Counted from the stretch's first letter, positions 46,854-55,917 are shown. The stretch: DNA of 64,000 nucleotides from Rhodococcus sp. 1163 (GCF_002091985.1 NZ_MKKX01000003.1:121203-185202), one strand, 5' to 3'. Translations and numbers: made by a program. The notes: generated by a model from the letters alone, not told the origin.

Positions 46854-47975
46854 ATGAGTGAGCAGATCGATCCACCGGCGCAGGAGGGTGGCGACCGCTT
46901 CTGGCGGTTCGGGCCGATCTTCGCTGCAGCGTGGTTGATCTACCTGGCCTATCCGATCGGTGAGGTACTCGCCAAGCCCTCGTGGTTCGCTCGGGTCGCC
47001 GGTCTGACACTCGTGATCGGATTCGCGCTGCTCTTTCTCGGTACGTTCTGGGCATTTCGCCGAGGACACCGCCACGATCGGCCGATGTCCTCGGCGCTGG
47101 CATGGGGTTCGCTCACCGCGATGCTCGCGATCACGGCCCTGCTCTCGCTGATGCTGGGGACGACCGCATTCGGTCTGACCATCTACATCGCAGTTATCGC
47201 CGTGATGATCCTGCCTTCGGTGCAGTCCGTCACGCTCGTTGCTGCGATGCTCGCATCCGTCGAACTCCTTCCGCGATTCGTGCCGGACTGGGAACCGGAC
47301 AGCTTCTTCGGATTCCAACTCATCGTCAGTGCCCTTGCCGCCTGGGGTATTACGCAGATCTTCCGGCGAAATCACGAACTCGCCGAAGCCCGACAACAAT
47401 TGGCGGACCTCGCCGTCGTTGCCGAACGCGAACGCATGGGACGCGATGTCCACGACATCCTCGGACACTCACTCACCGTGATCACGGTCAAAGCCGAACT
47501 GGCCGGACGTCTGATCGACCTCGACCCTGCGCGAGCCGCCGTCGAGATCGCACAGGTCGAAGCACTTGCCCGGGAAGCGCTCGGCGACGTACGCAGCACG
47601 GTCAGCGGTGCTCGCCGCGTGGACATCGCGGTGGAGCTCGGTAATGCACGATCGGCGCTCGACGCCGCGGGGATCGGAGCGGACCTGCCTGCCGACGCCG
47701 ACGACGTCCCTCTGCGCAACCGTGAACTGTTCGGCTGGGCATTGCGTGAGGGCGTCACCAACGTCATCAGGCACAGCGGGGCGCAACGATGCTTCGTCGC
47801 ACTCGATCCGACGTCGATCGTCGTGTCCGACGACGGCCGCGGGATGGCTACCGATGCGTACTCCGGGGGCAATGGCCTTCGTGGGCTCGGTGAACGAGTG
47901 AAGGCTGCCAACGGCACCCTCGTGCTCGGCTGCGGAGAATCCGGTGGTTTTCGCGTGGAAGTGATGTCGCAATGA
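46854..47975 (+). CDS. Sensor histidine kinase, HisKA_3 (NarL-partner) type
   Basis: 373 aa from ATG 46854. Five to six membrane helices form the sensor part (about 15-155). The dimerisation/H-box RMGRDVHDILGHSLTVI has the phospho-accepting His. The HATPase part shows ALREGVTNVIRHSGA, VSDDGRGM and GNGLRGLGERV. Probably senses an envelope signal and controls the adjacent ABC exporter through the regulator that overlaps it by ATGA. Confidence 0.92.
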   Translation: MSEQIDPPAQEGGDRFWRFGPIFAAAWLIYLAYPIGEVLAKPSWFARVAGLTLVIGFALLFLGTFWAFRRGHRHDRPMSSALAWGSLTAMLAITALLSLMLGTTAFGLTIYIAVIAVMILPSVQSVTLVAAMLASVELLPRFVPDWEPDSFFGFQLIVSALAAWGITQIFRRNHELAEARQQLADLAVVAERERMGRDVHDILGHSLTVITVKAELAGRLIDLDPARAAVEIAQVEALAREALGDVRSTVSGARRVDIAVELGNARSALDAAGIGADLPADADDVPLRNRELFGWALREGVTNVIRHSGAQRCFVALDPTSIVVSDDGRGMATDAYSGGNGLRGLGERVKAANGTLVLGCGESGGFRVEVMSQ

Positions 47976-48580
47976 CAATTCGACTGTTGCTCGCCGACGA
48001 TCAAGCGTTGGTGCGCGGAGCTCTGGCGGCCCTGCTCGAGCTCGAATCCGATCTCGAGGTGGTGGCCGAAGTCGGCCGCGGCGATCAGGTCGTTGCCGCG
48101 GCGCTGGAACACACACCCGACGTCGCGCTTCTCGATGTGGAAATGCCGGGTATCGACGGGATCGCTGCCACCGCGGAACTACGCGCCCAGGTGCCCTCGT
48201 GTCGAGTGTTGATCGTCACAACCTTCGGCCGCCCCGGCTATCTGCGACGCGCCCTCGACGCAGGCGCCGACGGATTCGTGGTCAAGGACACCCCGGCCCG
48301 GCAGCTCGCCGACGCGGTCCGACGCGTGAACATGGGCCTCCGAGTCGTCGACCCGACGTTGGCCACGGAGACACTGACCGCTGGAGTATCGCCGTTGACT
48401 TCACGTGAGCAGCAGGTTCTCCGGGCAGCGGTCGCAGGTGGCACGGCTGGGCGGATGGCGGCGACGCTTCATCTGTCCGAGGGGACCGTACGCAATCATC
48501 TGTCCGCGGCCATCGGTAAGACCGGCACCACCACACGTGCCGAAGCGATTCGGATCGCCCTGGATCGCGGTTGGCTCTGA
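47972..48580 (+). CDS. Response regulator, NarL/LuxR family
   Basis: 202 aa. Receiver domain with acidic pair in LLLADDQA, phospho-Asp in DVALLDVEMPGIDG, and conserved Lys in GFVVKDTPARQL. LuxR-type HTH at the C-terminus (LTSREQQVLRAAVAGGTAGR; HLSEGTVRNHLSAAIGKTG). Cognate partner of the preceding kinase; likely target is the ABC operon upstream. Confidence 0.94.
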   Translation: MTIRLLLADDQALVRGALAALLELESDLEVVAEVGRGDQVVAAALEHTPDVALLDVEMPGIDGIAATAELRAQVPSCRVLIVTTFGRPGYLRRALDAGADGFVVKDTPARQLADAVRRVNMGLRVVDPTLATETLTAGVSPLTSREQQVLRAAVAGGTAGRMAATLHLSEGTVRNHLSAAIGKTGTTTRAEAIRIALDRGWL

Positions 48581-48645
48581 GCACCGACGCCGAGTTCCCG
48601 CGCGCCCATACGACCCCGATCGCGCGCGACTGGCAAACTCGAGGA

Positions 48646-49377
48646 GTGAACTCGACTCTCGACCGCAATCCGTACGGCGAACCCGATGGGGATTCGTACG
48701 GTCGACCGTTGGATCAGCGCCCATCCGGCCCCGATCGTCTCGGTTTCGTCGGCACGCTCGGCCGGTGGACGACGCGGCTCATCCTGGGCGTCGTGCTGAT
48801 GGGTCTCCTCGTCGTCGGCGGCACGGCTGTTCGAGTCTGGCAAGTGGCGCGGATCGACGACAACTCCCCGGCAGAGGCGATCGTGGTTCTCGGTGCGGCC
48901 CAGTATTCGGGTACGCCGTCGACTGTGTTCGAGGCACGCCTCGATCAGGCCGCCACCCTGTACGAACAGGGCGTGGCACCGGAGATCGTCACCGTCGGCG
49001 GCAAGCAGGAAGGCGACCTGTTCACCGAGGCAGCGTCCGGGCGTAACTATCTGATCGAGCAAGGCGTACCCGCGGACAAGATCACCGCCGTCGAGGAGGG
49101 TTCGGACACTCTCGAAAGCATCGAGGCGGTCAGCGACATCTTGCGCGAGCAGGGAAGATCGTCCGTGGTGCTCGTCAGCGACCCGTGGCATTCGTTACGC
49201 ACTCGCACGATGGCCAGGGACGCCGGCCTCGACGCATGGACCTCGCCGACGAGGACGGGCCCCGCGGTGTACACCAGGGAATCGCAGGCCCATGGAATTG
49301 CTCGCGAGACCGGTGCGCTGCTGTGGTATCAGCTCACCCACTTCACCGCCGACTTCTCCTACACGGCAGGGCAATAG
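48646..49377 (+). CDS. YdcF/SanA-like DUF218 membrane protein
   Basis: 243 aa from GTG 48646; an ATG at 48571 inside the regulator gene would add 25 residues. One N-terminal membrane helix ([18 protein letters not shown]) is followed by a DUF218 domain: [36 protein letters not shown] and [17 protein letters not shown]. Members are linked to envelope barrier functions; the reaction is unknown. Confidence 0.87.
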   Translation: MNSTLDRNPYGEPDGDSYGRPLDQRPSGPDRLGFVGTLGRWTTRLILGVVLMGLLVVGGTAVRVWQVARIDDNSPAEAIVVLGAAQYSGTPSTVFEARLDQAATLYEQGVAPEIVTVGGKQEGDLFTEAASGRNYLIEQGVPADKITAVEEGSDTLESIEAVSDILREQGRSSVVLVSDPWHSLRTRTMARDAGLDAWTSPTRTGPAVYTRESQAHGIARETGALLWYQLTHFTADFSYTAGQ

Positions 49378-49379
49378 CG

Positions 49380-50651
49380 GTGAGTGGCTACACCGATCAC
49401 GACCTCGAACGGTTCGTCGCGGAACCGCGTAAGACGGCAGGGCTCGACGGCGCGCAGGAGAATGCATCCCACCGCAGCGCGTTCGCGCGCGACCGAGCAC
49501 GCGTACTGCACAGTGCGGCACTGCGGAGGTTGGCCGACAAGACTCAGGTCACCGGACCGCGTGACGGAGATACCCCGCGCACACGATTGACACATTCGCT
49601 CGAGGTGGCGCAGATCGGGCGCAGCATCGCCGAAGGACTCGGTGCCGATCCAGACCTGGTGGACCTGGCAGGCCTCGCACACGACATCGGTCACCCGCCG
49701 TACGGGCACAACGGGGAGAGGGCACTCGACGAGGTCGCCGAGAACTGCGGCGGATTCGAGGGTAACGCGCAGAACCTACGAATCCTTACCGGTCTGGAAC
49801 CGAAGACCCTCGACGCCGACGGCACCAGCGTCGGCCTCAATCTCACTCGCGCATCTCTCGATGCGGCGATCAAATATCCGTGGATGCGGCCCTCGCCGGG
49901 AGCAAAGTTCGGCGCGTACGAGGACGACGGCCGGATCCTCGATTGGGTTCGCGATGGGGCACCGAACCGACGCAAGTGCCTGGAGGCACAGTCCATGGAC
50001 TGGGCCGACGACGTCGCGTACTCGGTCCACGATGTCGAAGACGGCGTGATCGGCGCCAGAATCGACCTCAGAGCCCTCGGCGATCGTTCCGAACAGCGCG
50101 CATTGGCCGAACTCGGCATCAGGGAATTCCGTGGTCTCGACGTAGACGAGCTGATCGAGGCTGCGGATCGACTCTCGCGCATGCCGGTTGTCGTGACGGC
50201 CGGTCGGTTCGACGGGACACTCGAAGCGTCGGTGAAGCTCAAGCACCTCACGAGCGAACTGGTCGGGCGATTCGCGACCGCTGCGATCAACGGCACCCGC
50301 GACAAGTGGGGCACCGGTTCACTGTCGCGGTACGACGCCGATCTGGTCATCCCGGCGGTCGTCGCCTCCGAGGTGGCACTCCTGAAGACGATGGCGTTGC
50401 GGTACGTGATGTCCGATGCCGGACACAAGCTCCGTCAGGAACGGCAGCGGGAACGAATCCACCGCGTCGCGCAATGGTTGTTGCGCTCGGCGCCGGGGGA
50501 GTTGGACCCGATTTTCGTGCCGGCATGGAACCGCGCCCAACACGACGCGCAGCGCACTCGGGTGGTCGTCGATCAAATTGCGTCGTACACCGAAAGTCGG
50601 CTCGAGCTGATCGACAAGCGCAGCCTGGGCGCTCAGGCCAGTTGGGGCTGA
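49380..50651 (+). CDS. dgt: Deoxyguanosinetriphosphate triphosphohydrolase-like protein
   Basis: 423 aa from GTG 49380. HD-domain metal residues are visible in [14 protein letters not shown] and [29 protein letters not shown] at the start and [16 protein letters not shown] are family signatures. Hydrolyses dNTPs to nucleosides and triphosphate, limiting dNTP pools. Directly precedes dnaG as in mycobacteria. Confidence 0.95.
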   Translation: MSGYTDHDLERFVAEPRKTAGLDGAQENASHRSAFARDRARVLHSAALRRLADKTQVTGPRDGDTPRTRLTHSLEVAQIGRSIAEGLGADPDLVDLAGLAHDIGHPPYGHNGERALDEVAENCGGFEGNAQNLRILTGLEPKTLDADGTSVGLNLTRASLDAAIKYPWMRPSPGAKFGAYEDDGRILDWVRDGAPNRRKCLEAQSMDWADDVAYSVHDVEDGVIGARIDLRALGDRSEQRALAELGIREFRGLDVDELIEAADRLSRMPVVVTAGRFDGTLEASVKLKHLTSELVGRFATAAINGTRDKWGTGSLSRYDADLVIPAVVASEVALLKTMALRYVMSDAGHKLRQERQRERIHRVAQWLLRSAPGELDPIFVPAWNRAQHDAQRTRVVVDQIASYTESRLELIDKRSLGAQASWG

Positions 50652-50680
50652 TCTGATTCTTCGCGGCCGATCCGCGGTAC

Positions 50681-50686
50681 TAGACT
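50681..50686 (+). promoter_or_regulatory. -10 box of dnaG
   Basis: TAGACT stands 7 bases before the GTG start of dnaG, the spacing expected for a transcript that begins at the start codon. Confidence 0.5.
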
Positions 50687-50693
50687 GCCCGTT

Positions 50694-52625
50694 GTGGCCG
50701 GCCGAATTCCTGAACGAGACATAGCCGCCATCCGCGAACGCACTCGAATCGAGGACGTGGTCGGTGACTACGTCTCGCTCAAGCGCGCGGGCGGCGATTC
50801 CATGAAGGGGTTGTGCCCGTTCCACGACGAGAAGTCACCGTCGTTCCACGTGCGCCCCAACCACGGGCACTATCACTGCTTCGGCTGCGGCGAGGGCGGT
50901 GACGCCTACTCGTTCCTGCAGAAGATCGAGCACATTTCGTTCGTGGAAGCCGTCGAGCAGCTCGCAGACCGGCTGAACTACTCCATCACCTACGAAGGTG
51001 GCGGGCCGTCGGTTCAGCGGGATCGCGGCACACGCGCACGGCTGATCGCGGCCAACGCTGCCGCGCAGGAGTTCTACGCTTCACGGCTCCGCGAGCCCGA
51101 CGCGCAGGCGGCGCAGGACTACCTCACCGAACGCGACTTCGACGGGCAAGCCGCACTCACCTATGGGTGTGGATACGCTCCCGACGGGTGGGACACCCTC
51201 ACCAAGCATCTGCTGAGCAAAGGTTTCGAGGCCAAAGAAATCATCGACGCCGGCTTGGCCACGCCGGGCAAGCGCGGCACCCCGATCGACCGATTCCGTC
51301 GCCGCCTGGTGTGGCCGATTCGCAGTCAAAGCGGCGACGTCATCGGCTTCGGCGCACGAAAGCTCTTCGACGACGACACCATGCCCGGCAAGTACATCAA
51401 CACCCCGGAAACCATGCTGTACAAGAAGTCTCAGGTGCTGTTCGGTCTGGACATGGCACGCAAGGACATCGCCAAGTCGCACCAGGCCGTCATCGTCGAG
51501 GGTTACACCGACGTCATGGCCATGCACCTTGCCGGCGTCAAGACCGCCGTCGCGTCGTGCGGCACTGCATTCGGTGAAGACCACCTGGCGATGCTGCGTC
51601 GACTCATGATGGACGACAGCTACTTTCGCGGTGAGGTCATCTACACCTTCGACGGCGACGCGGCAGGAAAAGCAGCCGCGATGAAAGCATTCGAAGGCGA
51701 TCAGAAGATCGCCGGGCAGACGTTCGTCGCCATCGCCCCCGACGGTATGGATCCATGCGAGTTACGCCAGAAGTCCGGCGATCCTGCAGTGCGAGATCTG
51801 GTGGCGCGTCGGACACCGATGTTTGCGTTCGTCGTCAAATCGCTGCTGAGCGAACATGATCTGGACACCCCCGAGGGCCGCGTCGAAGCTTTGAAGCGGA
51901 CGGTCCCCGTGGTCGCCCGCATCAAGGACGGCTCCCTGCGTGACGAGTACGCCCGCCAGCTCGCCGGGTGGACCGGCTGGGACGACACCGCGATGGTGCT
52001 CGCCAGAGTGCGCGACGAAGCGAAGAAGATCGCTCGGGGCGGCGGGGACACCAACACCAAGCGCGTGCCGTTCGAGAAGCGTCAGGAGCCGAAGACGGAG
52101 ACGCCTTCCGGCCCGCCGCGACCGCAACCGCGAGATCCCGCGCTGTGGCCGCAGCGTGAAGCGCTCAAGTCGGCGCTGCAGAACCCGTCGATCGCCGGGT
52201 CCGTGTTCGATTCACTCCCCCCGGAGACATTCACACATCCCGCCTACGCGGCCGTCAGCGCGGCCGTCACAGCCGCGGGCGGCACCGCTGCGGGGCTCGG
52301 CGGAGGGGAATGGGTCGACGCCGTCGCCAAACGCGCGGAGGGTCCGGTTGTGCAGTCACTCGTCATGGAATTGGCCGTCGAACACATACCGGTCGCCGAT
52401 ATCGCGCTGACCCGCTACACCAACGGCGTGATGGCGCGCCTGCAGGAAGTGTGGGTCGGTGAGCAGGTTGCCGAACTCAAATCCAAGATGCAGCGCATGT
52501 CACCGCAGGAGAACCCGGACGAGTACTACGCACTGCTCGGCGACGTCATCGCCCTCGAACAGTACCGGCGAAGCCTGCTCGAGCAGGCCATCGGCAACGT
52601 CGAGGACGATTCAGCCGCTGGCTGA
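50694..52625 (+). CDS. dnaG: DNA primase
   Basis: 643 aa. The N-terminal zinc ribbon is CPFHDEKSPSFHV...HCFGCGEGGDA (CHC2 type). A TOPRIM domain carries VIVEGYTDVMAMHLAGV and YTFDGDAAGKAA for metal-dependent RNA primer synthesis. The C-terminal helicase-binding domain ends the protein. GTG start. Its stop abuts the convergent small gene at 52626. Confidence 0.97.
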   Translation: MAGRIPERDIAAIRERTRIEDVVGDYVSLKRAGGDSMKGLCPFHDEKSPSFHVRPNHGHYHCFGCGEGGDAYSFLQKIEHISFVEAVEQLADRLNYSITYEGGGPSVQRDRGTRARLIAANAAAQEFYASRLREPDAQAAQDYLTERDFDGQAALTYGCGYAPDGWDTLTKHLLSKGFEAKEIIDAGLATPGKRGTPIDRFRRRLVWPIRSQSGDVIGFGARKLFDDDTMPGKYINTPETMLYKKSQVLFGLDMARKDIAKSHQAVIVEGYTDVMAMHLAGVKTAVASCGTAFGEDHLAMLRRLMMDDSYFRGEVIYTFDGDAAGKAAAMKAFEGDQKIAGQTFVAIAPDGMDPCELRQKSGDPAVRDLVARRTPMFAFVVKSLLSEHDLDTPEGRVEALKRTVPVVARIKDGSLRDEYARQLAGWTGWDDTAMVLARVRDEAKKIARGGGDTNTKRVPFEKRQEPKTETPSGPPRPQPRDPALWPQREALKSALQNPSIAGSVFDSLPPETFTHPAYAAVSAAVTAAGGTAAGLGGGEWVDAVAKRAEGPVVQSLVMELAVEHIPVADIALTRYTNGVMARLQEVWVGEQVAELKSKMQRMSPQENPDEYYALLGDVIALEQYRRSLLEQAIGNVEDDSAAG

Positions 52626-52877
52626 CTACTTCCTGCGGAGCTGATCCTGCGGGATGTACAGCTGCGATTCGTCGTCGATCGTCTTCATGGGCTCGAGCTT
52701 CGGCTGCGTATTCAACGAATCCGACAGCTTCTGCCTGCTCACATCGAGAACCTTCCTCGTAGCTGGACTCCCGGCGACGGCCGCAGCCGTCTTACGGATC
52801 TGCTCGTAGCGACCACGACCAGCCTTGGCTCCGAGTACGTACGCCGCTCCAGCAGCCAGAACCAAACGGATCATCAA
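52626..52877 (-). CDS. Small conserved protein next to dnaG
   Basis: 83 aa. A short hydrophobic N-terminus (MMIRLVLAAGAAYVLGAKAG) continues into a basic helix (RGRYEQIRKTAAAVAG) and a polar tail. Similar in size and place to the mycobacterial small gene between dnaG and tRNA-Asn. Either of the first two Met could start. Probably membrane-associated; function unknown. Confidence 0.75.
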   Translation of the reverse strand: MMIRLVLAAGAAYVLGAKAGRGRYEQIRKTAAAVAGSPATRKVLDVSRQKLSDSLNTQPKLEPMKTIDDESQLYIPQDQLRRK

Positions 52878-53010
52878 AGTCCTCCCACAGTGTTGCTGGT
52901 TGTCAGTGTTCGACGGTCATCGAGATAGGCACCACTCCACCCATCTCTACGTGCGTCCCACCATCCTGCCTGACTCGGCCCCACCAGGGCGATTTGGTAC
53001 TCCCATGGGG

Positions 53011-53040
53011 GTGTGCGCTATGGTTTCTCTCGGCGCACAC
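53011..53040 (+). promoter_or_regulatory. Putative tRNA-Asn promoter within an inverted repeat
   Basis: TATGGT (53019-53024) is a TANNNT -10 with a loose TTGGTA -35 19 bases upstream. It is framed by GTGTGCGC and GCGCACAC. The tRNA begins about 30 bases after the predicted start. Confidence 0.4.
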
Positions 53041-53063
53041 GAGAGTGTGATGCCACGAAGTAA

Positions 53064-53136
53064 TCCCCTGTAGCTCAATTGGCAGAGCTTCCGACTGTTA
53101 ATCGGACGGTTGCTGGTTCGAGTCCAGCCGGGGGAG
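53064..53136 (+). tRNA. tRNA-Asn (anticodon GTT)
   Basis: 73 nt cloverleaf: acceptor TCCCCTG/CGGGGGA, D arm with AGCTCAATTGGCAGAGC, anticodon stem TCCGA/TCGGA with loop CTGTTAA (anticodon GTT), T arm GCTGG-TTCGAGT-CCAGC, discriminator G. CCA is not encoded (GCA follows). It is the integration site for the adjacent element, which preserves the complete tRNA. Confidence 0.96.
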
Positions 53137-53144
53137 CAGTGATA

Positions 53145-53188
53145 GGCCCTCTGACCTGCGGTTTAACCCGTTGGGTCGGAGGGTCTTT
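53145..53188 (+). terminator. Terminator after tRNA-Asn
   Basis: GGCCCTCTGACC pairs with GGTCGGAGGGTC (two wobble pairs) and is followed by TTTCTTGTTT. The repeat copy at 58517-58560 restores one of the wobble pairs to a Watson-Crick pair. Confidence 0.75.
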
Positions 53189-53206
53189 CTTGTTTCTAGG
53201 TCTCGT

Positions 53207-53233
53207 TTGTCACGGATTGTCACAAGTTGTCAC
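53207..53233 (+). repeat. Three TTGTCAC motifs in 10-bp register
   Basis: TTGTCAC occurs at 53207, 53217 and 53227, exactly one helical turn apart, between the attachment core and the integrase gene. This is the arrangement of arm-type integrase or excisionase binding sites. The same three occur at 58579, 58589 and 58599. Confidence 0.6.
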
Positions 53234-53498
53234 GAGATTTTTTGGCTACTTGTGCGTCGGTGAGTGTGCATGGGACCACCGACGTTCGGAGCGCAACTCC
53301 GACTAGTCGGACGGTCGAAGTCCACCAACGGATTAGGGCGCCTATGAACCTGTTCGACACGTTCATCTTGGTGCCGAGCAGGGGCGCCGATTGAGCGCAA
53401 CTCGTGGTGTCTGCCAACGGCGACGCAAATTTTATTTCCGCACCGTCCTCCGCAAATCGCCAGTTCAGCACAGTTTTGCTTGCAGACGTGTCGGTGAC

Positions 53499-54689
53499 AT
53501 GCGCCAGGTTGCCGATTTGGACTTCCGACCGGGCCGAACACCTGCGGTGAGCTTACCGGTGGGCTCTGTGGGCCTTGTTTCTGCGGCAGTGGAGCCCGAG
53601 ATACCTGCAGCGGTGGCCAAGCGGATCGCGAAAGCAGTGGAGTCGTCTCGGTCCGAGGGCACCCGGTGCACCTACGCCGCCGGATGGCGACGCTTCGCCG
53701 GGTGGTGTGAGCGGGAGGGCCATGCCGCGTTGCCGGCGCACCCGGTCACCGTCGCCGCCTATCTCGTCGACGCCGCCGACACCCGCACCGAAACGGGGGA
53801 GCGGGCATACGTCGTCGCCACCTTCGGCACCTGGATAGCCGCGATCAACCACCAACACCGCACCATCGGACACCTGTCCCCGTCTGCACACGAACTCGTG
53901 ACCGCGACCCTGGCCGGCATCCGCCGCGAGTACGCCGCAGCCGGAGACCGACCCCGCACACCTCGAGACCCGTTGCTCGTCGACGACATCAAGGTCCTCG
54001 TCGAGACCGCGCGGAACCGGTGCCGGGGTTGGGCCGACGAAGTACTCGAACGCCGCGATTCGGCAATCTTCCTCCTCGGCTTCGCGGGCGCCTACCGCCG
54101 CAGTGACAATCCGATTTGCGGTGCGGCGACATCACCCCTGCACCGCCTCGTCGGACTGCACATCCGGCAACGGAAGTCGAAGACCGATCAAGGGGGCAGG
54201 GGAGCGGTGAAAGCGCTGCCGTGCAACGGCTCTCACGAAACCTGGCCGCCCTGCGCGTACGTCCTCTGGGTGCAGCTCGTCGCCGCCTACGGCACCGGCC
54301 TCCGGCCCTCGGCCATCCGACTACTCCGCAAGCGTGGACCCTTCACCGGGCACGTCTGGCGCAGGGGACTACCGCGTACCGCTGCCCGTGCTCTGCTGCT
54401 CCGCGCGGTCTCCAAGAATGGCGACCTCAGCAACAGACCGCTGTCCGGGGCCGCGATCCCACAAGACCATCCGGAGGCGCGCCGAACACGCCGGCTCCGA
54501 CCCACCGCCTTGACCAAACTCGGCGGACAGTCCCTCCGCGCCGGCTTCGTCACCCAGAGCACGCGCAGCGGAGCCGATGGCCCCGCGATTGCTCGTCAGA
54601 CCGGCCACACCCGTCTCGACTCCGTCGAGGTGTACCGCGGCGAACACGCGCCGCTCGTCGGGAACGCCGTCACCGACATCCGCTTGTAA
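53499..54689 (+). CDS. Tyrosine recombinase/integrase, probably decaying
   Basis: 396 aa from ATG 53499. The N-terminal SAM-like domain (TRCTYAAGWRRFAGWCEREG) and catalytic domain are present. Catalytic residues: Arg in GAYRRSD (R200 or R201), Lys in RKSKTDQGG, R347 in GQSLRAGF, H370 in RQTGHT, Y379 in EVYRGEH. The His that normally opens the HxxR box is Gln (Q344). Two stretches (54116-54137, 54460-54504) read the expected family sequence only in the +1 frame (LRCGDIT; HKTIRRRAEHAGSDP), then return to frame. This suggests compensated frameshifts. Activity is doubtful. Confidence 0.85.
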   Translation: MRQVADLDFRPGRTPAVSLPVGSVGLVSAAVEPEIPAAVAKRIAKAVESSRSEGTRCTYAAGWRRFAGWCEREGHAALPAHPVTVAAYLVDAADTRTETGERAYVVATFGTWIAAINHQHRTIGHLSPSAHELVTATLAGIRREYAAAGDRPRTPRDPLLVDDIKVLVETARNRCRGWADEVLERRDSAIFLLGFAGAYRRSDNPICGAATSPLHRLVGLHIRQRKSKTDQGGRGAVKALPCNGSHETWPPCAYVLWVQLVAAYGTGLRPSAIRLLRKRGPFTGHVWRRGLPRTAARALLLRAVSKNGDLSNRPLSGAAIPQDHPEARRTRRLRPTALTKLGGQSLRAGFVTQSTRSGADGPAIARQTGHTRLDSVEVYRGEHAPLVGNAVTDIRL

Positions 54690-54834
54690 CCGCTACTTGA
54701 CAGTCCCGACAAAGAACTCCACGGGCTGATAACAGAACTTCGCCGCAATCTTGGAAGGAGTCCAGGCAGGCGGTCCTGCTTCTGGCCGGCTGTGTGAGGA
54801 AAGTCGGCACGAGCGGCACCGGGTGTAGGCCCTG

Positions 54835-54860
54835 CCGTACCATGTCTGACATGGGTACGG
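54835..54860. promoter_or_regulatory. Palindrome over the antitoxin start, candidate operator
   Basis: CCGTACCATGT and ACATGGGTACGG form an inverted repeat with one bulged base and a 3-base centre, covering both possible ATG starts of the small gene. Toxin-antitoxin operons are usually repressed by the complex at such palindromes. Confidence 0.5.
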
Positions 54861-55012
54861 TACACGATGTCGACGCACGTAGGGCGCATCCTGCTGCCCC
54901 GACCGCATCAAGCGACGCGACCGTAGAGTTCGCCGATACCGACATCGTCCTGGGTGTTGCCTCCGAAGAGGCAGGCCGTTGGCACGAGCTGCTGTCTCGT
55001 CTCGCAAAGTGA
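54842..55012 (+). CDS. Putative antitoxin of the Doc-like toxin
   Basis: 56 aa from ATG 54842 (ATG 54851 also possible). Acidic small protein ending in a helix (SEEAGRWHELLSRLAK). It lies directly before the Doc gene and overlaps it by GTGA, the usual antitoxin-first order. It has no clear Phd DNA-binding domain, so the call rests on position, size and charge. Confidence 0.55.
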   Translation: MSDMGTVHDVDARRAHPAAPTASSDATVEFADTDIVLGVASEEAGRWHELLSRLAK

Positions 55013-55884
55013 CGGTATACCTAAGTTCGGAATCGGTCATCACCTTGAATTCGACTCTCTGCGGCGGCCGAATCGCCGACCGGGACGGTTTGGACGCGGC
55101 GCTGGCTCGCCCGGCGTCAGGGCATCTCGACGGCGAGTATTTCGAAGGACTATGGCGTAAAGCGGCAGCCTACCTGCACGGATTGAGTACCACGCAGTAC
55201 TTCGATGACGGTAATAAGCGAACCGCATGGTTAAGTGCGATCACGTTTCTGCGCCTCAATGGGGTCGACATCCCGACAGTCCCTGCAATCGAGGCGGAGG
55301 CCTTTGTGCGTGCAGTAGCGGCCGATCTGTTCGCCAACGACGTCGAACGTGATCGAACTGTTGAGGCCGCCGCAGAGTGGCTTCGAGAGCAGACGGCGGG
55401 GCTCAAAAGCTTGGTTCTCGATCCGCGCGTCGAATACGCCTTTATGGCAGCTCAAGCGGAGATTGATCCTGCTGGCGGTTTGTTCACTGTCACGAGTGGT
55501 GGGCTGGGCCTGCTGATCGCGCACAGTCTACCCATGTCAATGACGATCCCGCTGGTGCTCAGGGTGCACTGGACCGAGGAAGATGCGCGGGCCGTCGAGC
55601 GAGTGTTCGAGGTATCCATATACGAGTCCGACACCCGCGAGATTGTGTACGAAGACGACTACACCCTGCGCGATGCCGTCCCACGCACCGAACTATGGCA
55701 CCATCCCAATGGCATGCAGCCGGGCGTGTACTACCTGATCATGACCCCGACATTTGTACGCGAAGCGCAACACACCGTCGATGTATATCTGAACGGTCAC
55801 CGTGCGCTGTCGTTACCTCTGGGGGTCACGACGCGGCCCGACGTGCCCGACGACGCCAGCACGGTGTACGTCCAGCCCGCATGA
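55009..55884 (+). CDS. Doc/Fic-like toxin fused to a DUF6941-like domain
   Basis: 291 aa from GTG 55009. Residues 1-125 match the death-on-curing family: GLDAALARPASG, LWRKAAAYLHGL, and the Fic loop QYFDDGNKRTAWLSAITFLR. The catalytic His of HPFxDGNKR is replaced by Gln (Q63), so AMP/phosphotransferase activity may be lost or altered. Residues about 140-285 form a second domain (AQAEIDPAGGLFTVTSGGLG; LVLRVHWTEEDARAVERVFE; HTVDVYLNGHRALSLPLGV) that resembles DUF6941 beta-sandwich proteins. The open frame is continuous, so this is a real fusion rather than two overlapping genes. Confidence 0.75.
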   Translation: MTVYLSSESVITLNSTLCGGRIADRDGLDAALARPASGHLDGEYFEGLWRKAAAYLHGLSTTQYFDDGNKRTAWLSAITFLRLNGVDIPTVPAIEAEAFVRAVAADLFANDVERDRTVEAAAEWLREQTAGLKSLVLDPRVEYAFMAAQAEIDPAGGLFTVTSGGLGLLIAHSLPMSMTIPLVLRVHWTEEDARAVERVFEVSIYESDTREIVYEDDYTLRDAVPRTELWHHPNGMQPGVYYLIMTPTFVREAQHTVDVYLNGHRALSLPLGVTTRPDVPDDASTVYVQPA

Positions 55885-55917
55885 TGGTTCTCATACGAGG
55901 GCTATCGATTCAGGTTT

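Larger units (their letters stand above)
53095..53431 (+). repeat. Left copy of ~337-bp direct repeat (attL plus element end)
   Basis: Begins in the anticodon loop of tRNA-Asn and runs past the tRNA into the sequence before the integrase. It matches 58467-58804 with about ten differences and a one-base indel. The first 44 bases (tRNA 3' half) are identical in both and are the likely crossover region. The remaining ~290 bases include a terminator, three TTGTCAC motifs and a TCCGACTAGTCGGA palindrome (53298-53311). Confidence 0.9.

Noticed and set aside
53391..53498. N-terminal extension of the integrase into the repeat
   Set aside because: The extra 36 codons lie in the att repeat, have no family similarity and no ribosome site; ATG 53499 is a better start.
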